Origin: Macrostomum hystrix
Taxonomy: Eukaryota; Platyhelminthes; Macrostomidae
Direction of reading: 5' to 3'
NCBI GenBank assembly: GCA_950097015.1
Contig: CATNEN010000007.1
Location: 10,231,001 to 10,295,000 of the forward strand
DNA length: 64,000 nt
The notes under the pieces are model-generated. The model did no database searches. It saw only the letters and a list, made by a program, of their open reading frames with translations, and was not told the DNA's origin. Made by a program: the position numbers and the translations under genes. Each line of letters begins with the position of its first letter. Position 1 is the first letter of the stretch. This document shows positions 1-9,700 of the stretch, piece after piece.

Positions 1-532
1 TGCGGCAGCAGCAGCAAAGGCCGCTGAAGCAGCAGATGAAGCAGCAGCGCATGCAGCCGGAGAAGAAGCCGGTGCTCGGGATGAAGCCGGGGTGCAGGGA
101 GTTCACGAACACGTTGGAGCCGTGGAGCAGCCGGGCCAGCTTGCGGCAGTGCAGCACATTCATGGTCTTGGAGCTCTTGTAGGCCTGGCCGCCGTTGTAA
201 GCGCCCGGCTTCTCCATGAGCAGGTCGTCAAAGTCCAGCGGCTTCATGCCGAATCTGCTCAGGTGGATGTCCGAGCTCACGATGAGGATGCGGGCAGCTC
301 CGTGACTGCTGGCGGTGTCCTTCAGGCGCTGCAGCAGCAGGTTGGTGAGCAGGAAGTGGCCCAGGTGGTTGGTGGCGATGGTCATTTCGTGGCCCTTGTC
401 GTTCAAGTTGCGCTGCTTCTTTGTGAAGGCCTCAGCGTATCCCGCGTTGTTTATGAGCACATCCAGGCGGGGGAACTTGGCCAGAAACTCGCTGGCAAAT
501 GTTCGCACGGATCCGTAGTCGCTCAGGTCCAG
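1..532 (-). CDS. SDR A exon 2 (partial)
   Basis: Open without a stop to the window edge. It holds NNAG, NHLGHFLL, VSS, YKSSK and the start of the Cys-rich segment. The acceptor is a pyrimidine-rich stretch ending in TTTCAG. Confidence 0.8.
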   Translation of the reverse strand, partial: MDLSDYGSVRTFASEFLAKFPRLDVLINNAGYAEAFTKKQRNLNDKGHEMTIATNHLGHFLLTNLLLQRLKDTASSHGAARILIVSSDIHLSRFGMKPLDFDDLLMEKPGAYNGGQAYKSSKTMNVLHCRKLARLLHGSNVFVNSLHPGFIPSTGFFSGCMRCCFICCFSGLCCCCR

Positions 533-825
533 CTGAAAGTTTAGAAACGCGGCGCAGGGAGAGCAGCTGAGTCACTCAGAGCTGAGCGAGCGAACAAGAA
601 CAGGACATTGGGGCTGGCGCATACCTTCATGGGCACGAAGGAGCCGAAGGTCCGCAGCGAAGCGGTCTCGCTCTCAATGCTGGCGATGGCCTGGCCGGCT
701 CTCTCGAGACTCCGGCAGGCCATCACCACGGTGTAGCCGCTGGCTCCCAGCAGCTTCGTCACCTCCAGGCCGATGCCGGAGTTCGCTCCAGTGACAATGG
801 CCACCCGACCTTCGTGACTGGCCAT
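1..825 (-). CDS. Short-chain dehydrogenase/reductase A (3' end outside window)
   Basis: First of three tandem SDR genes, resembling the RDH11-14/WWOX-type NAD(P)-dependent oxidoreductases; substrate unknown. Exon 1 is 625-825 (start ATG 825, donor GTATGC) and exon 2 is 532 down to position 1, still open. It shows the cofactor motif TGANSGIG, the NNAG motif, the NHLGHF segment with the catalytic Asn, the VSS serine and the active-site YKSSK. It then enters a hydrophobic, cysteine-saturated stretch (GCMRCCFICCF, then CCCC). The start aligns with the starts of the two paralogues (MASHE, MSSHE, MSESK). The exon junction falls after VPM, as in both neighbours. It seems intact; the last ~90 residues lie outside. 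Family assignment is firm, substrate class is not. Confidence 0.85.
625..825 (-). CDS. SDR A exon 1
   Basis: 67 codons with the Rossmann glycine motif. It ends in phase 0 at the donor after VPMK, and the exon 2 acceptor at 533-534 restores LDLSDYG. Confidence 0.8.
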
Positions 826-1596
826 GCTGCTGGAAAATGACGTCAACGTCCAAATCAGGTGCTGTTCGAACTTCGAGGTACACACTTAAATTGTCCTTTA
901 GTAAAAAATAAAAACAATTCTCTATGCTTGTCAATCTTTCTAGAATCACGAAAAATGTCCTAAATCACCGAGTCTATTTTCAATTGTACTCGTACATCGG
1001 CATCCAATCATTAAAAAAGCTTACTTGTAGTTTCGGTACAAATCGATAAGATCAAATAAAGGTCAGATCGCCATAAAACATTATGTGGCGAGAAGAGAAG
1101 AACTAGTCCAGCCATCATGAATAATTGACTGAACAGGTTGGAGACCACTGGGCTTGCTGCACACAGAGCTCTGTCAGAGATGAGAACAGCGCTACGGACT
1201 CAAGGCACTTTTAGTGTGGGCAGTGTGCTCAAACCCAGCAGAGTGAGCTTACTGAAGCAGTTTTGCTAACGCAAACTTTCTCGAATGATGAAATACCAAT
1301 AAGTTGTAAAAAATGTGCACTTGAATCGGGAAGTGCAACAATTAATTAGAAGTTAACCAGTCGCCAGATTGTAATCCGCTGGAGGCAGAGAGCAATTGAA
1401 AATTATATAAAGAATAGAGAGCAACAAAAACACGACTGCAAGGCGATCTCTGGTTATAAAAATATATAAAAAGATTAACAGAAAGTACCTGATACCAATA
1501 AGACACGGCGCTAAGACCGCGAATACCAATCAGAAGCAACGCAGTTTAACAATGGGACTGTTCTTAGAGCTCTGCTAAGCCCGAACTGAGCAGTGT
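826..1596. other. Intergenic, SDR A to SDR B
   Basis: About 770 bases of moderately AT-rich sequence between the start of SDR A and the stop of SDR B. I see no coding frame with domain content, RNA gene or repeat array. It should contain the SDR A promoter and the SDR B 3' UTR; no clear AATAAA was found on the minus strand. Confidence 0.5.
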
Positions 1597-2319
1597 CTAC
1601 TCCGTGACGGCCTCGCTCCACTCCCAGATTCGGTCCTCGTTGGCCGGCAGGGACGCCTCCTCCGAGATCTGGCTAGACAGGCCGTCGTAAAAGTACAGGC
1701 CGGTCTTGTCGTCGTAGGGCGGCACGCCGGTGGCGATGTTGAACATGTGGCCGGCGGCCTCCTGCGGACTGCGGGTGATGCGGCAGCAGCAGCAGAGGAC
1801 GCTAAAGCAGCAGACGCAGAAGCACTGGGTGCACTTGCTGTAGTCGCGCATGATGTTCGTAGTCGGGATGAAGCCGGGGTGCAGGGAGTTCACGAACACG
1901 TTGGAGCTGTGGAGCAGCCGGGCCAGCTTGCGGCAGTGCAGGATGTTCATGGTCTTGGAGCTCTTGTAGGCCTGGCCGCCGCTGAAGGCGCCCGGCTTCT
2001 CCAGGAACAGGTCGTCAAAGTCTAGATCGCGAAAGCCGAAGCGAACCTTGTGCATGTCGGAGCTCACGATGAGGATGCGGGCAGCTCCGTGACTGCTGGC
2101 GGTGTCCTTCAGAGTTGGCAACAGCAGTTTGGTGAGCAGGAAGTGGCCCAGGTGGTTGGTGGCGATGGTCATCTCGTGGCCCTTGGCGTTCAGGCGGCGC
2201 TGCTTAATGGACACGTCCTCCGAGTAGCCGCCGTTGTTGATGAGCACGTCCAGGCGGGAGAACCTGGCCAGGAATTCCCTGGCGAACTGGCGCACCGAGT
2301 CATAGTCGCTCAGGTCCAT
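1597..2319 (-). CDS. SDR B exon 2
   Basis: 240 codons plus stop. The acceptor ends ACCGCAG and the frame opens with MDLSDYDSVRQF, the usual SDR strand after the cofactor-binding part. It contains the active-site Tyr and Lys. Confidence 0.85.
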   Translation of the reverse strand: MDLSDYDSVRQFAREFLARFSRLDVLINNGGYSEDVSIKQRRLNAKGHEMTIATNHLGHFLLTKLLLPTLKDTASSHGAARILIVSSDMHKVRFGFRDLDFDDLFLEKPGAFSGGQAYKSSKTMNILHCRKLARLLHSSNVFVNSLHPGFIPTTNIMRDYSKCTQCFCVCCFSVLCCCCRITRSPQEAAGHMFNIATGVPPYDDKTGLYFYDGLSSQISEEASLPANEDRIWEWSEAVTE

Positions 2320-2646
2320 CTGCGGTGGAATGCAGGTGGTTGACATGGGAAACTGGTGGTTGTCCAGCACTTGGGACTGGATCACGAGCGAATCCCCAAT
2401 GCGGCCTCACAAAATGACCCCAGAATGTGTCATGAAACCGCTCACCCTCATGGGCACGAAGGAGCCGCTGCTCCTCAGCGCGGTGGTCTCATTCTGCATC
2501 GCGGCCACCGCCTGATTGGCTCTGTCCAGGCTGCGGCAGGCCATCACCACGATGAAGCCGCTGCTGGCCAGCAGCTTCGTCACCTCCAGGCCGATGCCGG
2601 AGTTCGCTCCGGTGACAATGGCCACCTGATTCTCATGACTGGACAT
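1597..2646 (-). CDS. Short-chain dehydrogenase/reductase B
   Basis: Complete two-exon SDR gene, 307 residues: exon 1 2446-2646 and exon 2 1597-2319, joined in phase 0 (VPMR then MDLSDYD). Motifs seen: TGANSGIG near the N terminus, NHLGHF, VSS and YKSSK in the active site. The usual NNAG reads NNGGY here. After the HPGFIPT segment comes a Cys-rich hydrophobic stretch (KCTQCFCVCCF, then CCCC) before RITRSPQEA, where RDH-like enzymes have a hydrophobic helix. The C terminus has the typical GLYFYDG and W-S end. I chose ATG 2646 because it aligns with the paralogues; in-frame ATGs exist up to 2748. Probably a membrane-associated NAD(P)H-dependent reductase; the substrate cannot be told. Confidence 0.88.
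2446..2646 (-). CDS. SDR B exon 1
   Basis: 67 codons, Rossmann motif TGANSGIG, donor GTGAGC after VPMR, phase 0. Confidence 0.8.
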
Positions 2647-3245
2647 GACCAGCAGCTGATCTGGAATAAAGTACATTGCTGGATAATTGGGGCAAATATT
2701 CGGACTGGGTATTAAACTGGAGTTTGTCACGGCTGCATCTAAGAACAAAAAAATAACATTATGGAACTATCGATGAAAACCAGTTATAAAATACCAAATA
2801 TAAGGAGTGCGAAAACCAATTTATAAACCTTAAGATTAATGCAAAAATTATTAATAATATAGTGTTATAGTTACATGTGTACTTGAACAGCAACAGAAAG
2901 TGCCTGAGCCAAATGGATGGCTGTTGATGAAAATTGGTTGTTAATGACACAGAAACGAAAACAGCTGTAGCGAATCCAGAGGGAGGTGGCTGCAGCCCTC
3001 AATATTCTCGAAGTGGCTGTCACATCTCACAACACCTTGACCTTCCAGGCCTTCACACCGCCCACCCCGATACGAGCAGAGGCTCCAACAACTGAGAAGT
3101 CCAGATTCGCTACAGTTTTAAAAGGCCAATCAAAATCAGCGGAGATGCTTGGGTAATCATTTGAGGAGTCAGCAGCCAATGAAAAGGCAAGCCAGTGCAT
3201 AATCTCGAAAGCAAAGGCGGTGGCAAATCAGTGCCTTGAGCCGCA
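2647..3245. other. Intergenic, SDR B to SDR C
   Basis: About 600 bases holding the SDR B 5' region and the SDR C 3' region. AT-rich in 2740-2950. No convincing gene or array seen. Confidence 0.5.
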
Positions 3246-3959
3246 TCAGGCTGTCGCCGCCTCGCTCCAGTCCCACAGTCGGTCCTCATTGGCGGGCAGA
3301 GAGGCTTCAGCCGAGGTCTCCACAGACAAGCCGTCAGAAAAGTACAGGCCGGTCTTGTCGTCGTAGGGCGGCACGCCGGTGGCGATGTTGAACATGTGGC
3401 CGCCGGCCTCTGGCGCTGTGCGGGTGATGCGGCAGCAGCAGCAGAGGCCCCTGAAGCAGCAGATGAGAAAGCAGCGCATGCAGCCGGAGAAGAAGCCGGT
3501 GTCGGGAATGAGGCCAGGGTTGAAGGAGTTCACGAACACGCTGGAGCCCTGCAGCAGCCGGGCCAGCTTGCGGCAGTGCAGGATGTTCATGGTCTTGGAG
3601 TTCCTGTAGGCCTGGCCGCTGTTGTACGCGCCCGGCTTCTCTAGCAGCAGGTCTTCGATGTCGAACGGCTGGTAGTTTCTCGTCACGGCGTGCATTGCCG
3701 AGCTCACGATGAGGATGCGGGCAGCTCCGTGACTGCTGGCGGTGTCCTTCAGGCGCTGCAGCAGCAGGTTGGTGAGCAGGAAGTGGCCCAGGTGGTTAGT
3801 GGCGATGGTCATCTCGTGACCCTTGGCGTTCAGAATCGGCTCCTTGCTGAAGAAGCCCATCCAGCAGCCGGCATTGTTGATGAGCACATCCAGGCGGGAG
3901 AACCTGGCCAGGAACTCCCTAGCAAACTGACGCACCGAGTCATAGTCGCTCAGGTCCAA
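3246..3959 (-). CDS. SDR C exon 2
   Basis: 237 codons plus stop TGA at 3246-3248. The acceptor is ATTGTTTCAG. Contains NNAG, the active site and the Cys-rich segment. Confidence 0.85.
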   Translation of the reverse strand: MDLSDYDSVRQFAREFLARFSRLDVLINNAGCWMGFFSKEPILNAKGHEMTIATNHLGHFLLTNLLLQRLKDTASSHGAARILIVSSAMHAVTRNYQPFDIEDLLLEKPGAYNSGQAYRNSKTMNILHCRKLARLLQGSSVFVNSFNPGLIPDTGFFSGCMRCFLICCFRGLCCCCRITRTAPEAGGHMFNIATGVPPYDDKTGLYFSDGLSVETSAEASLPANEDRLWDWSEAATA

Positions 3960-4243
3960 CTGAAACAATTTCAGTGAGTTTAAGACTCACTTGAGTTCAG
4001 TCTGTGAGCACATAAAGAGATGTAGTCTATTGGGGTAGACCAGCTCACCCTCATGGGCACGAAGGAGCCACTGCTCCTCAGTGCGGTGGTCTCGTTCTGC
4101 ATTGCGACCACCGCCCGATTGGCTCTGTCCAGGCTGCGACAGGCCATCACCACGATGAAGCCACTGCTGGCCAGCAGCTTTGTCACCTCCAGGCCAATGC
4201 CGGAGTTCGCTCCAGTGACAATGGCCACCTTGCTTTCAGACAT
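3246..4243 (-). CDS. Short-chain dehydrogenase/reductase C
   Basis: Complete two-exon SDR gene, 302 residues: exon 1 4049-4243, exon 2 3246-3959, junction VPMR then LDLSDYD in phase 0. Motifs: TGANSGIG, a canonical NNAG, NHLGHFLLTN, VSSAMHA, active-site YRNSK, and the cysteine-saturated segment GCMRCFLICCF followed by CCCC. It is the closest relative of SDR A and B and keeps the same single intron position, so the three arose by tandem duplication. The start MSESK immediately precedes the first beta strand, leaving no room for a classical N-terminal signal anchor; any membrane association would depend on the Cys-rich segment. Substrate unknown. Confidence 0.88.
4049..4243 (-). CDS. SDR C exon 1
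   Basis: 65 codons from ATG 4243 to the donor GTGAGC; phase 0; contains the cofactor glycine motif. Confidence 0.8.
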
Positions 4244-5516
4244 TCACAGACTTGGTGGGCTGAAATTGATAGACACAAAAATATAAAATATAGCCATCAT
4301 ATGGAATCCTCGAAAAATATGTTTTAAGTGATAGAACTAAATTCGTTTTAATTTAATCCACCCTTTAATTCATCCACAAAAAAATCAAGTAAAGTAGGAA
4401 AGTAAGAAAAGTAGTACTGGTAAAGTAGGAAAGTTAAATACTTTTCTTCCTAACATTAAAAAAGTATTTTGATGTTTATAACTACTACAAAAAACTATTA
4501 AAAACTTTCCAAAAAAATCTAAAAAAAATTGTATGTCACTTTAATAAGCTAATTGTGACTTATTGTCATAACTAATGTCATAACTAATGACAAAATGTTC
4601 TAACTTAATAATTCATGTAGCGTAAACTTTAAATTATCAGAAAACTTTAATCAAGTAAATTGATCTCCTCCTTCCAACTAACATTAATTATCAATTCTTT
4701 CTAAATAAAAAAGTAGTTAAAGGGAATGTCACTAAAACTTTTAAAACTTAGATACATACTTAATTTTTCCTTATAATAATAGTTAAGCTAGCTGCCTATT
4801 TGCCCCAAATTAAACTCCTTTGACAAATTTTTTTGAAATTCAAAATTGCATAAAAACTAGCATTGAAAATAGAAAGCGACTTATGGTTTTATGTAAGGCA
4901 ATAGAAGTAAATGTAAGTAATAATAGTAGTTATAGGTCTATTATACAGATTATAATATAGAATACAAGTTGGACAAATTAATGGATATAAGCTAAAATTG
5001 GATTGTAGTTCAACAATATTAACGATAAGAATATTGCTTAAATTACATTTACATTTCAGCTATTTTTTTACATGGATCGTGAACAACATCAACTAAAGCT
5101 ATAAATGAAATGCATATATTCCCAAATCACCTTTATTTGTTCACTCACTTTGCGCGTAATGTTCTTTGAAAAGTGCAAGTTTGAAAAGTTTCACAGAAGG
5201 TTATTTTACGTATTTTACGAAATCTTTTTCGTTCTGCCACGAACTTTTCCTTGCAGATTCATATTTAAAACATGTTAGAGTTTTTATTTTGATTCAAGCT
5301 TTACGCTGGGTACGAGAACACAAGCAGGTCGCCGCGTTCGCGTTTATCCCAAATACATAATAATTAATAATAAGCGATCAGTAACCTTGTAAAATTTTAT
5401 AAACATTTCTCGGCTGGAGTATCAGGCGATTTTTTACTAGACACTTAAATCTTCTTTCACAAAGTAGGAAACCTAAAGCTTAATCTATCCTAGCCTACTG
5501 TGCTTGTTTGAGAAGA
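4244..5516. other. AT-rich intergenic stretch
   Basis: Strongly AT-rich DNA upstream of SDR C. Apart from a short local repeat of AGTAGGAAAGT-like words near 4390-4440, I see no gene, RNA or array. Confidence 0.5.
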
Positions 5517-5837
5517 TTATTCTCTATAACTTCCAAGAAGCATACGAATAACTTTTAATGCATAATTGAGCAAGCTGTACGGCACGTGGCTAGCACGCGG
5601 TGGCACGAATTCTAGCAGCGTGATGGCCTCGCTAAAGTAGTCGAGAGCGCGTTGTCGAATATGTAGGGCGCTGTACCAGATTTTGGATGCCGATTCGTTA
5701 AAATAGCCTCCTTTCTTCACGTAAAGCTTTTTAAGTGAATGCTCGAATCTTTCGACAAATTCACTACAAGGCTTTCTTGCAATTGAGATGTATATAGAGC
5801 ATGCTGCACAATACGGTCGTACATTTTTTAAACAAGA
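5517..5837 (-). CDS. Unassigned exon-like reading frame
   Basis: On the minus strand an acceptor-like GTTTAG precedes a 106-codon frame that starts in phase 0 and ends at TAA 5517. The translation looks protein-like, with paired cysteines (PYCAACS, KPCSEF), a basic helix-prone part (LKKLYVKKGG) and an amphipathic part (RQRALDYFSEAITLL). Codon use is AT-rich, unlike the GC-rich SDR and SLC10 genes on either side. I do not recognise a family. It may be the last exon of an unseen gene, a decayed mobile-element fragment, or chance. No partner exon was found. Confidence 0.3.
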   Translation of the reverse strand, partial: SCLKNVRPYCAACSIYISIARKPCSEFVERFEHSLKKLYVKKGGYFNESASKIWYSALHIRQRALDYFSEAITLLEFVPPRASHVPYSLLNYALKVIRMLLGSYRE

Positions 5838-6314
5838 CTAAACATTTTCATTGGAAATCTGAGTGTCGATAATTCCTAAGAGTATATGGTGCGCCACAGC
5901 TTGTCTTGTGGCTTTTGATTGGATCGAAGACTGTCATGCAATTAAATTGGAATTCATCTTTTAGAATCTGAAATTATTTCTAATTTTATTGTCTGCGAGT
6001 CCATGGCCGTTTCTTAAAAAGCCGTTTAACTTTGCATGCGCATGTTTTTTAAGTACTTTTAAAGTGCGCGCGGTACTGACATCACATTGCCAGAAAACGC
6101 TCAAATAGCTTAAATATTACATTGAGCTGGCTAACAGCAGCGAGTATATTTGAATCGAATTGATTAAACTATAAATTAAACTATAAAGCTGATTTGTTAA
6201 TATAAATAACTTAAACATGACAAAAGCTATATATCACACGGATAATACTTATAGTAGCTATAGCAGCGTTTGTGCGTGCAAGTTTCTGCAAGAGAGCAGG
6301 CGAACATTTCACAC
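5838..6314. other. 3' region of the SLC10 gene
   Basis: AT-rich sequence downstream of the SLC10 stop, probably 3' UTR. Nothing else seen. Confidence 0.4.
5985..5990 (-). terminator. Possible poly(A) signal for SLC10
   Basis: AATAAA on the minus strand about 325 bases after the SLC10 stop codon, in an AT-rich context where chance matches are common. Confidence 0.3.
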
Positions 6315-6730
6315 TTAGATACTCTCAGCTTTCTTAGAATCGGATCCAGCACCAACGCCGCAGGCCTCTCCGGCCGCGTATTTGTCGATTCCGTCGATTC
6401 CCTTCATCTCGTAGAAATTCACGGAGTCGCCGCTGTTGCCATGGTTTTTGCAACGCTTCCAGATTCTGTAGATGGCAACTGTAAAGTACAGCGGCACCGG
6501 CGTGAGGATGGTGGCAGCGATGGGCACGATGCTCGCGATGTCGCCATCCGGCTTGGGCATGGAGAACAGCAGCAGCTGGATGGGGATGCCCGCATTCTGG
6601 ATGCCGCACTCCAGCGCCACGGCGGTCGACTGCGCCCGCGTCAACCGGCAGGCGAGGGTGACGAGGTAGCCGAGGATGAAGCCGAGCCAGGGGAGCATTC
6701 CGGCGAAGGGGATCACAATGGGATATTTCA
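6315..6730 (-). CDS. SLC10 exon 4 (last)
   Basis: Acceptor ACCACAG; completes the split Val codon and encodes the last helices with ALECGIQNAGIP, then a hydrophilic cytoplasmic tail ending KKAESI and TAG. Confidence 0.85.
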
Positions 6731-9700
6731 CTGTGGTTCGGGTTGGAATTGGGAGAAATGCCGTCAAACAGCTTTTAGTTTACTCCAATTATTATTTTTA
6801 CTGTAATGGCTAACCATCGCGAGCTCCTAACCCCATCCTCTTTCCTGATTGGTCATCAGATCCTTCCTACGCAAAGCCTTCGATTTTCTTAGCCCGGTCT
6901 CGCTCTATCCCTCTGTATGCAATTTTGTGAACAACCCTTCCTCCGTGAAACGACCCACCAACCACAGAATCACTAAACCGAAGACTCAAACAGCCCTTCC
7001 CTGAAGCAGCCCAACCCCTTAAACAGCCCAACCTCTTAAACAGCCCAACCCCTTAAACATCCCAACCCCTTAAACAGCCCAACCCCTTAAACAGCCCAAC
7101 CCCTTAAACAGCCCAACCCCTTAAACAGCCCAACCCCTTAAATAGCCCGACCCCTTAAATAGCCCGACCCTTTAAACAGCCCAACCCCCCAAACACCCAA
7201 CCCCCCCAAACAGCCCAACCCCCCAAACAGCCCAACCCCACAAAGAGCCCAACCCCTCAAACAGCCCAACCCCACAAACAGCCCAACCCCCCAAACAGCC
7301 CAACCCCACAAACAGCCCAACCCCACAAATAGCCCAATCCCACAAAGAGACCAACCCCCCCAATCAGCCCAACCCCCCCAAACAGCCCAACCCCCCAAAC
7401 AGCCCAACCCCACAAAGAGCCAAATCCCTCAAACAGCCCAACCCCCCAAATAGCCCAACCCCCCCAAACACCCAACCCCCCCCAAACAGCCCAACCCCCC
7501 AAACAGCCCAACCCCACAAAGAGCCCAACCCCCCCAAAAAAGCCTAACCCCACAAAAAGCCCAACCCCACAAAGAGCCCAGCACCCCCAAACAGCCCAAC
7601 CCCACAAACAGCCCAACCCCACAAATAGCCCAACCCCCCCAAACAGCCCAATCCCACAAAGAGCCCAACCCCCCCAAAAAAGCCTAACCCCACAAAAAGC
7701 CCAACCCCACAAAGAGCCCAGCACCCCCAAACAGCCCAACCCCACAAAGAGCCAAATCCCTCAAACAGCCCAACCCCCCAAAAAGCCCAACCCCCCCAAA
7801 CACCCAACCCACCCCCAAACAGCCCAACCCCGCAAAGAGCCCAGCACCCCCAAACAGCCCAACCCCACAAAGAGCCAAATCCCTCAAACAGCCAAACCCC
7901 CCAAAAAGCCCAACCCCCCCAAACACCCAACCCCCCTCAAACAGCCCAACCCCACAAAGAGCCCAGCACCCCCAAACAGCCCAACCCCACAAAGAGCCAA
8001 ATCCCTCAAACAGCCAAACCCCCCAAACAGCCCAACCCCACAAAGAGCCCAACCCCCCCAAAAAAGCCTAACCCCACAAAGAGCCCAACCCCCCCAAAAA
8101 AGCCTAACCCCACAAAAAGCCCAACCCCACAAAGAGCCCAGCACCCCCAAACAGCCCAACCCCACAAAGAGCCAAATCCCTCAAACAGCCCACCCCCCAA
8201 ACAGCCCAACCCCCCCAAACACCCAACCCCTCCAAACACCCAACCCCCCCAAACAGCCCAACCCCACAAAGAGCCCAACCCCTAAAACAGCCCAAACCCT
8301 CACTTAGCTCACCCAGCAGCTTGAGAAGGTACAGGTAGACGTAGGATCCCAAACCGGCCACGGTGAGGATGAAGAGCAGGGCAAGCGGTCCGATCCCCCT
8401 GGTGATTCGCTTGCCAGCTCGGGGCCACCTGTGGCGCACCAGGATGCCCAGCACCAGCGGCACAACCGACTGCAGCAGGGTGTAGGCCACCTGGTCGAAT
8501 GGGATTCGAACCTGGGTCGGGTCGATGTACAGCCGGCCGTAGGCGAACAGCCACAGGGGCATCATGACTGCGGGCGGGGCGAGTCACTCAGCAATGCGAG
8601 ATGGCCTACTCCTAGTAGACAGAGACGAGAAAAAGAGACCAAAACGGAGACAGTGACTCACAGAATGCGCAGATATTGCTGAAGAAGGTCATAGTCATGC
8701 TGAGGTCAAGGTCGCCATCCAGCAGGTAGGTCCACATGTTGCTGCCGCCGCCGCCTGGCGAGCAGCCGAACGTCAGCAGGCCGAATGCCAGTGCCTTCGG
8801 GCTGGGGAAGTCCGGGAACCTCGCTAGGGCCAGCAGCAGCAGCTGACCCACGGCCAGGCCCAACTGGGGGAGGCGCGAATCCAGTAACTTCCGTTACTAA
8901 TTAGTACTTTTTATACTATTTCGTTTCTTTTTGCAAACGTTTTTAACTAAAATTTCGTTGCTATTCCTTAAGTTGGTTACTTTTTCCCCGTTACTCTGTT
9001 GCTTCTTCGTATTGTTTTGCTACGAAAGGAATTTATTTTCTTTTGCTAACTTCTACTACTCATTTTACTTTCATTTTTTATTTCTTGAATTTCGTTACTT
9101 TTGCCAAATTTTGCCAATCCAGAATTGAAATGCAGGTTTATTACCGTCTCAAATTTTGGTCAAAGGGTAGAGTTCCAGGCTAATTCGCTACATTAACGTG
9201 GGCCTAACACCTTTGCTGCACTGTGTTGAGGTAGAAGAGCTGGTCCAGGTGACGAAAGGCAATCTTTCTCTCTAATTTTTTGCTATTTTTAACTACCGCT
9301 AAATTAACTGTAGCCAGAGTTTATTGACGGGGTTAGAAATCTGTAACCAATTGCAAGACAGCAGATCTGCGCACCTGCAGCGGGTTCTTCGATCCTACAG
9401 CTAACCCTGAAGTTAACCCTGCAGCTAACAGTGAATTTAACCGTGAAGTTAACCCTGAAGTAAATCTGAGGTTAACCGTGAAGTTAACCCTGAAGTAAAT
9501 CTGAGGTTAACCGTGAAGTTAACCCTGAAGTAAATCTGAGGTTAACCGTGAAGTTAACCCTGAAGTAAACCTGAGGTTAACCGTGAAGTTAACCCTGAAG
9601 TAAACCTGAGGTTAACCTTGCAGTTAACCCTGAAGTTAACCCTGAATTTAACCCTGAATTTAACCCTGAATTTGACCCTGAATTTAACCCTGAAGTTAAC

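Noticed and set aside
1150-1290. Possible dispersed repeat (CACAGAGCTCTGTCAGAG-like) similar to 23955-24060
   Set aside because: Similarity by eye is short and patchy; not enough to call a SINE without a genome-wide search.
8470-8510. tRNA T-arm-like sequence (GGTTCGAATCCCA on the minus strand)
   Set aside because: It lies in SLC10 exon 3, coding QVRIPF in the right frame, with no acceptor stem or anticodon arm.
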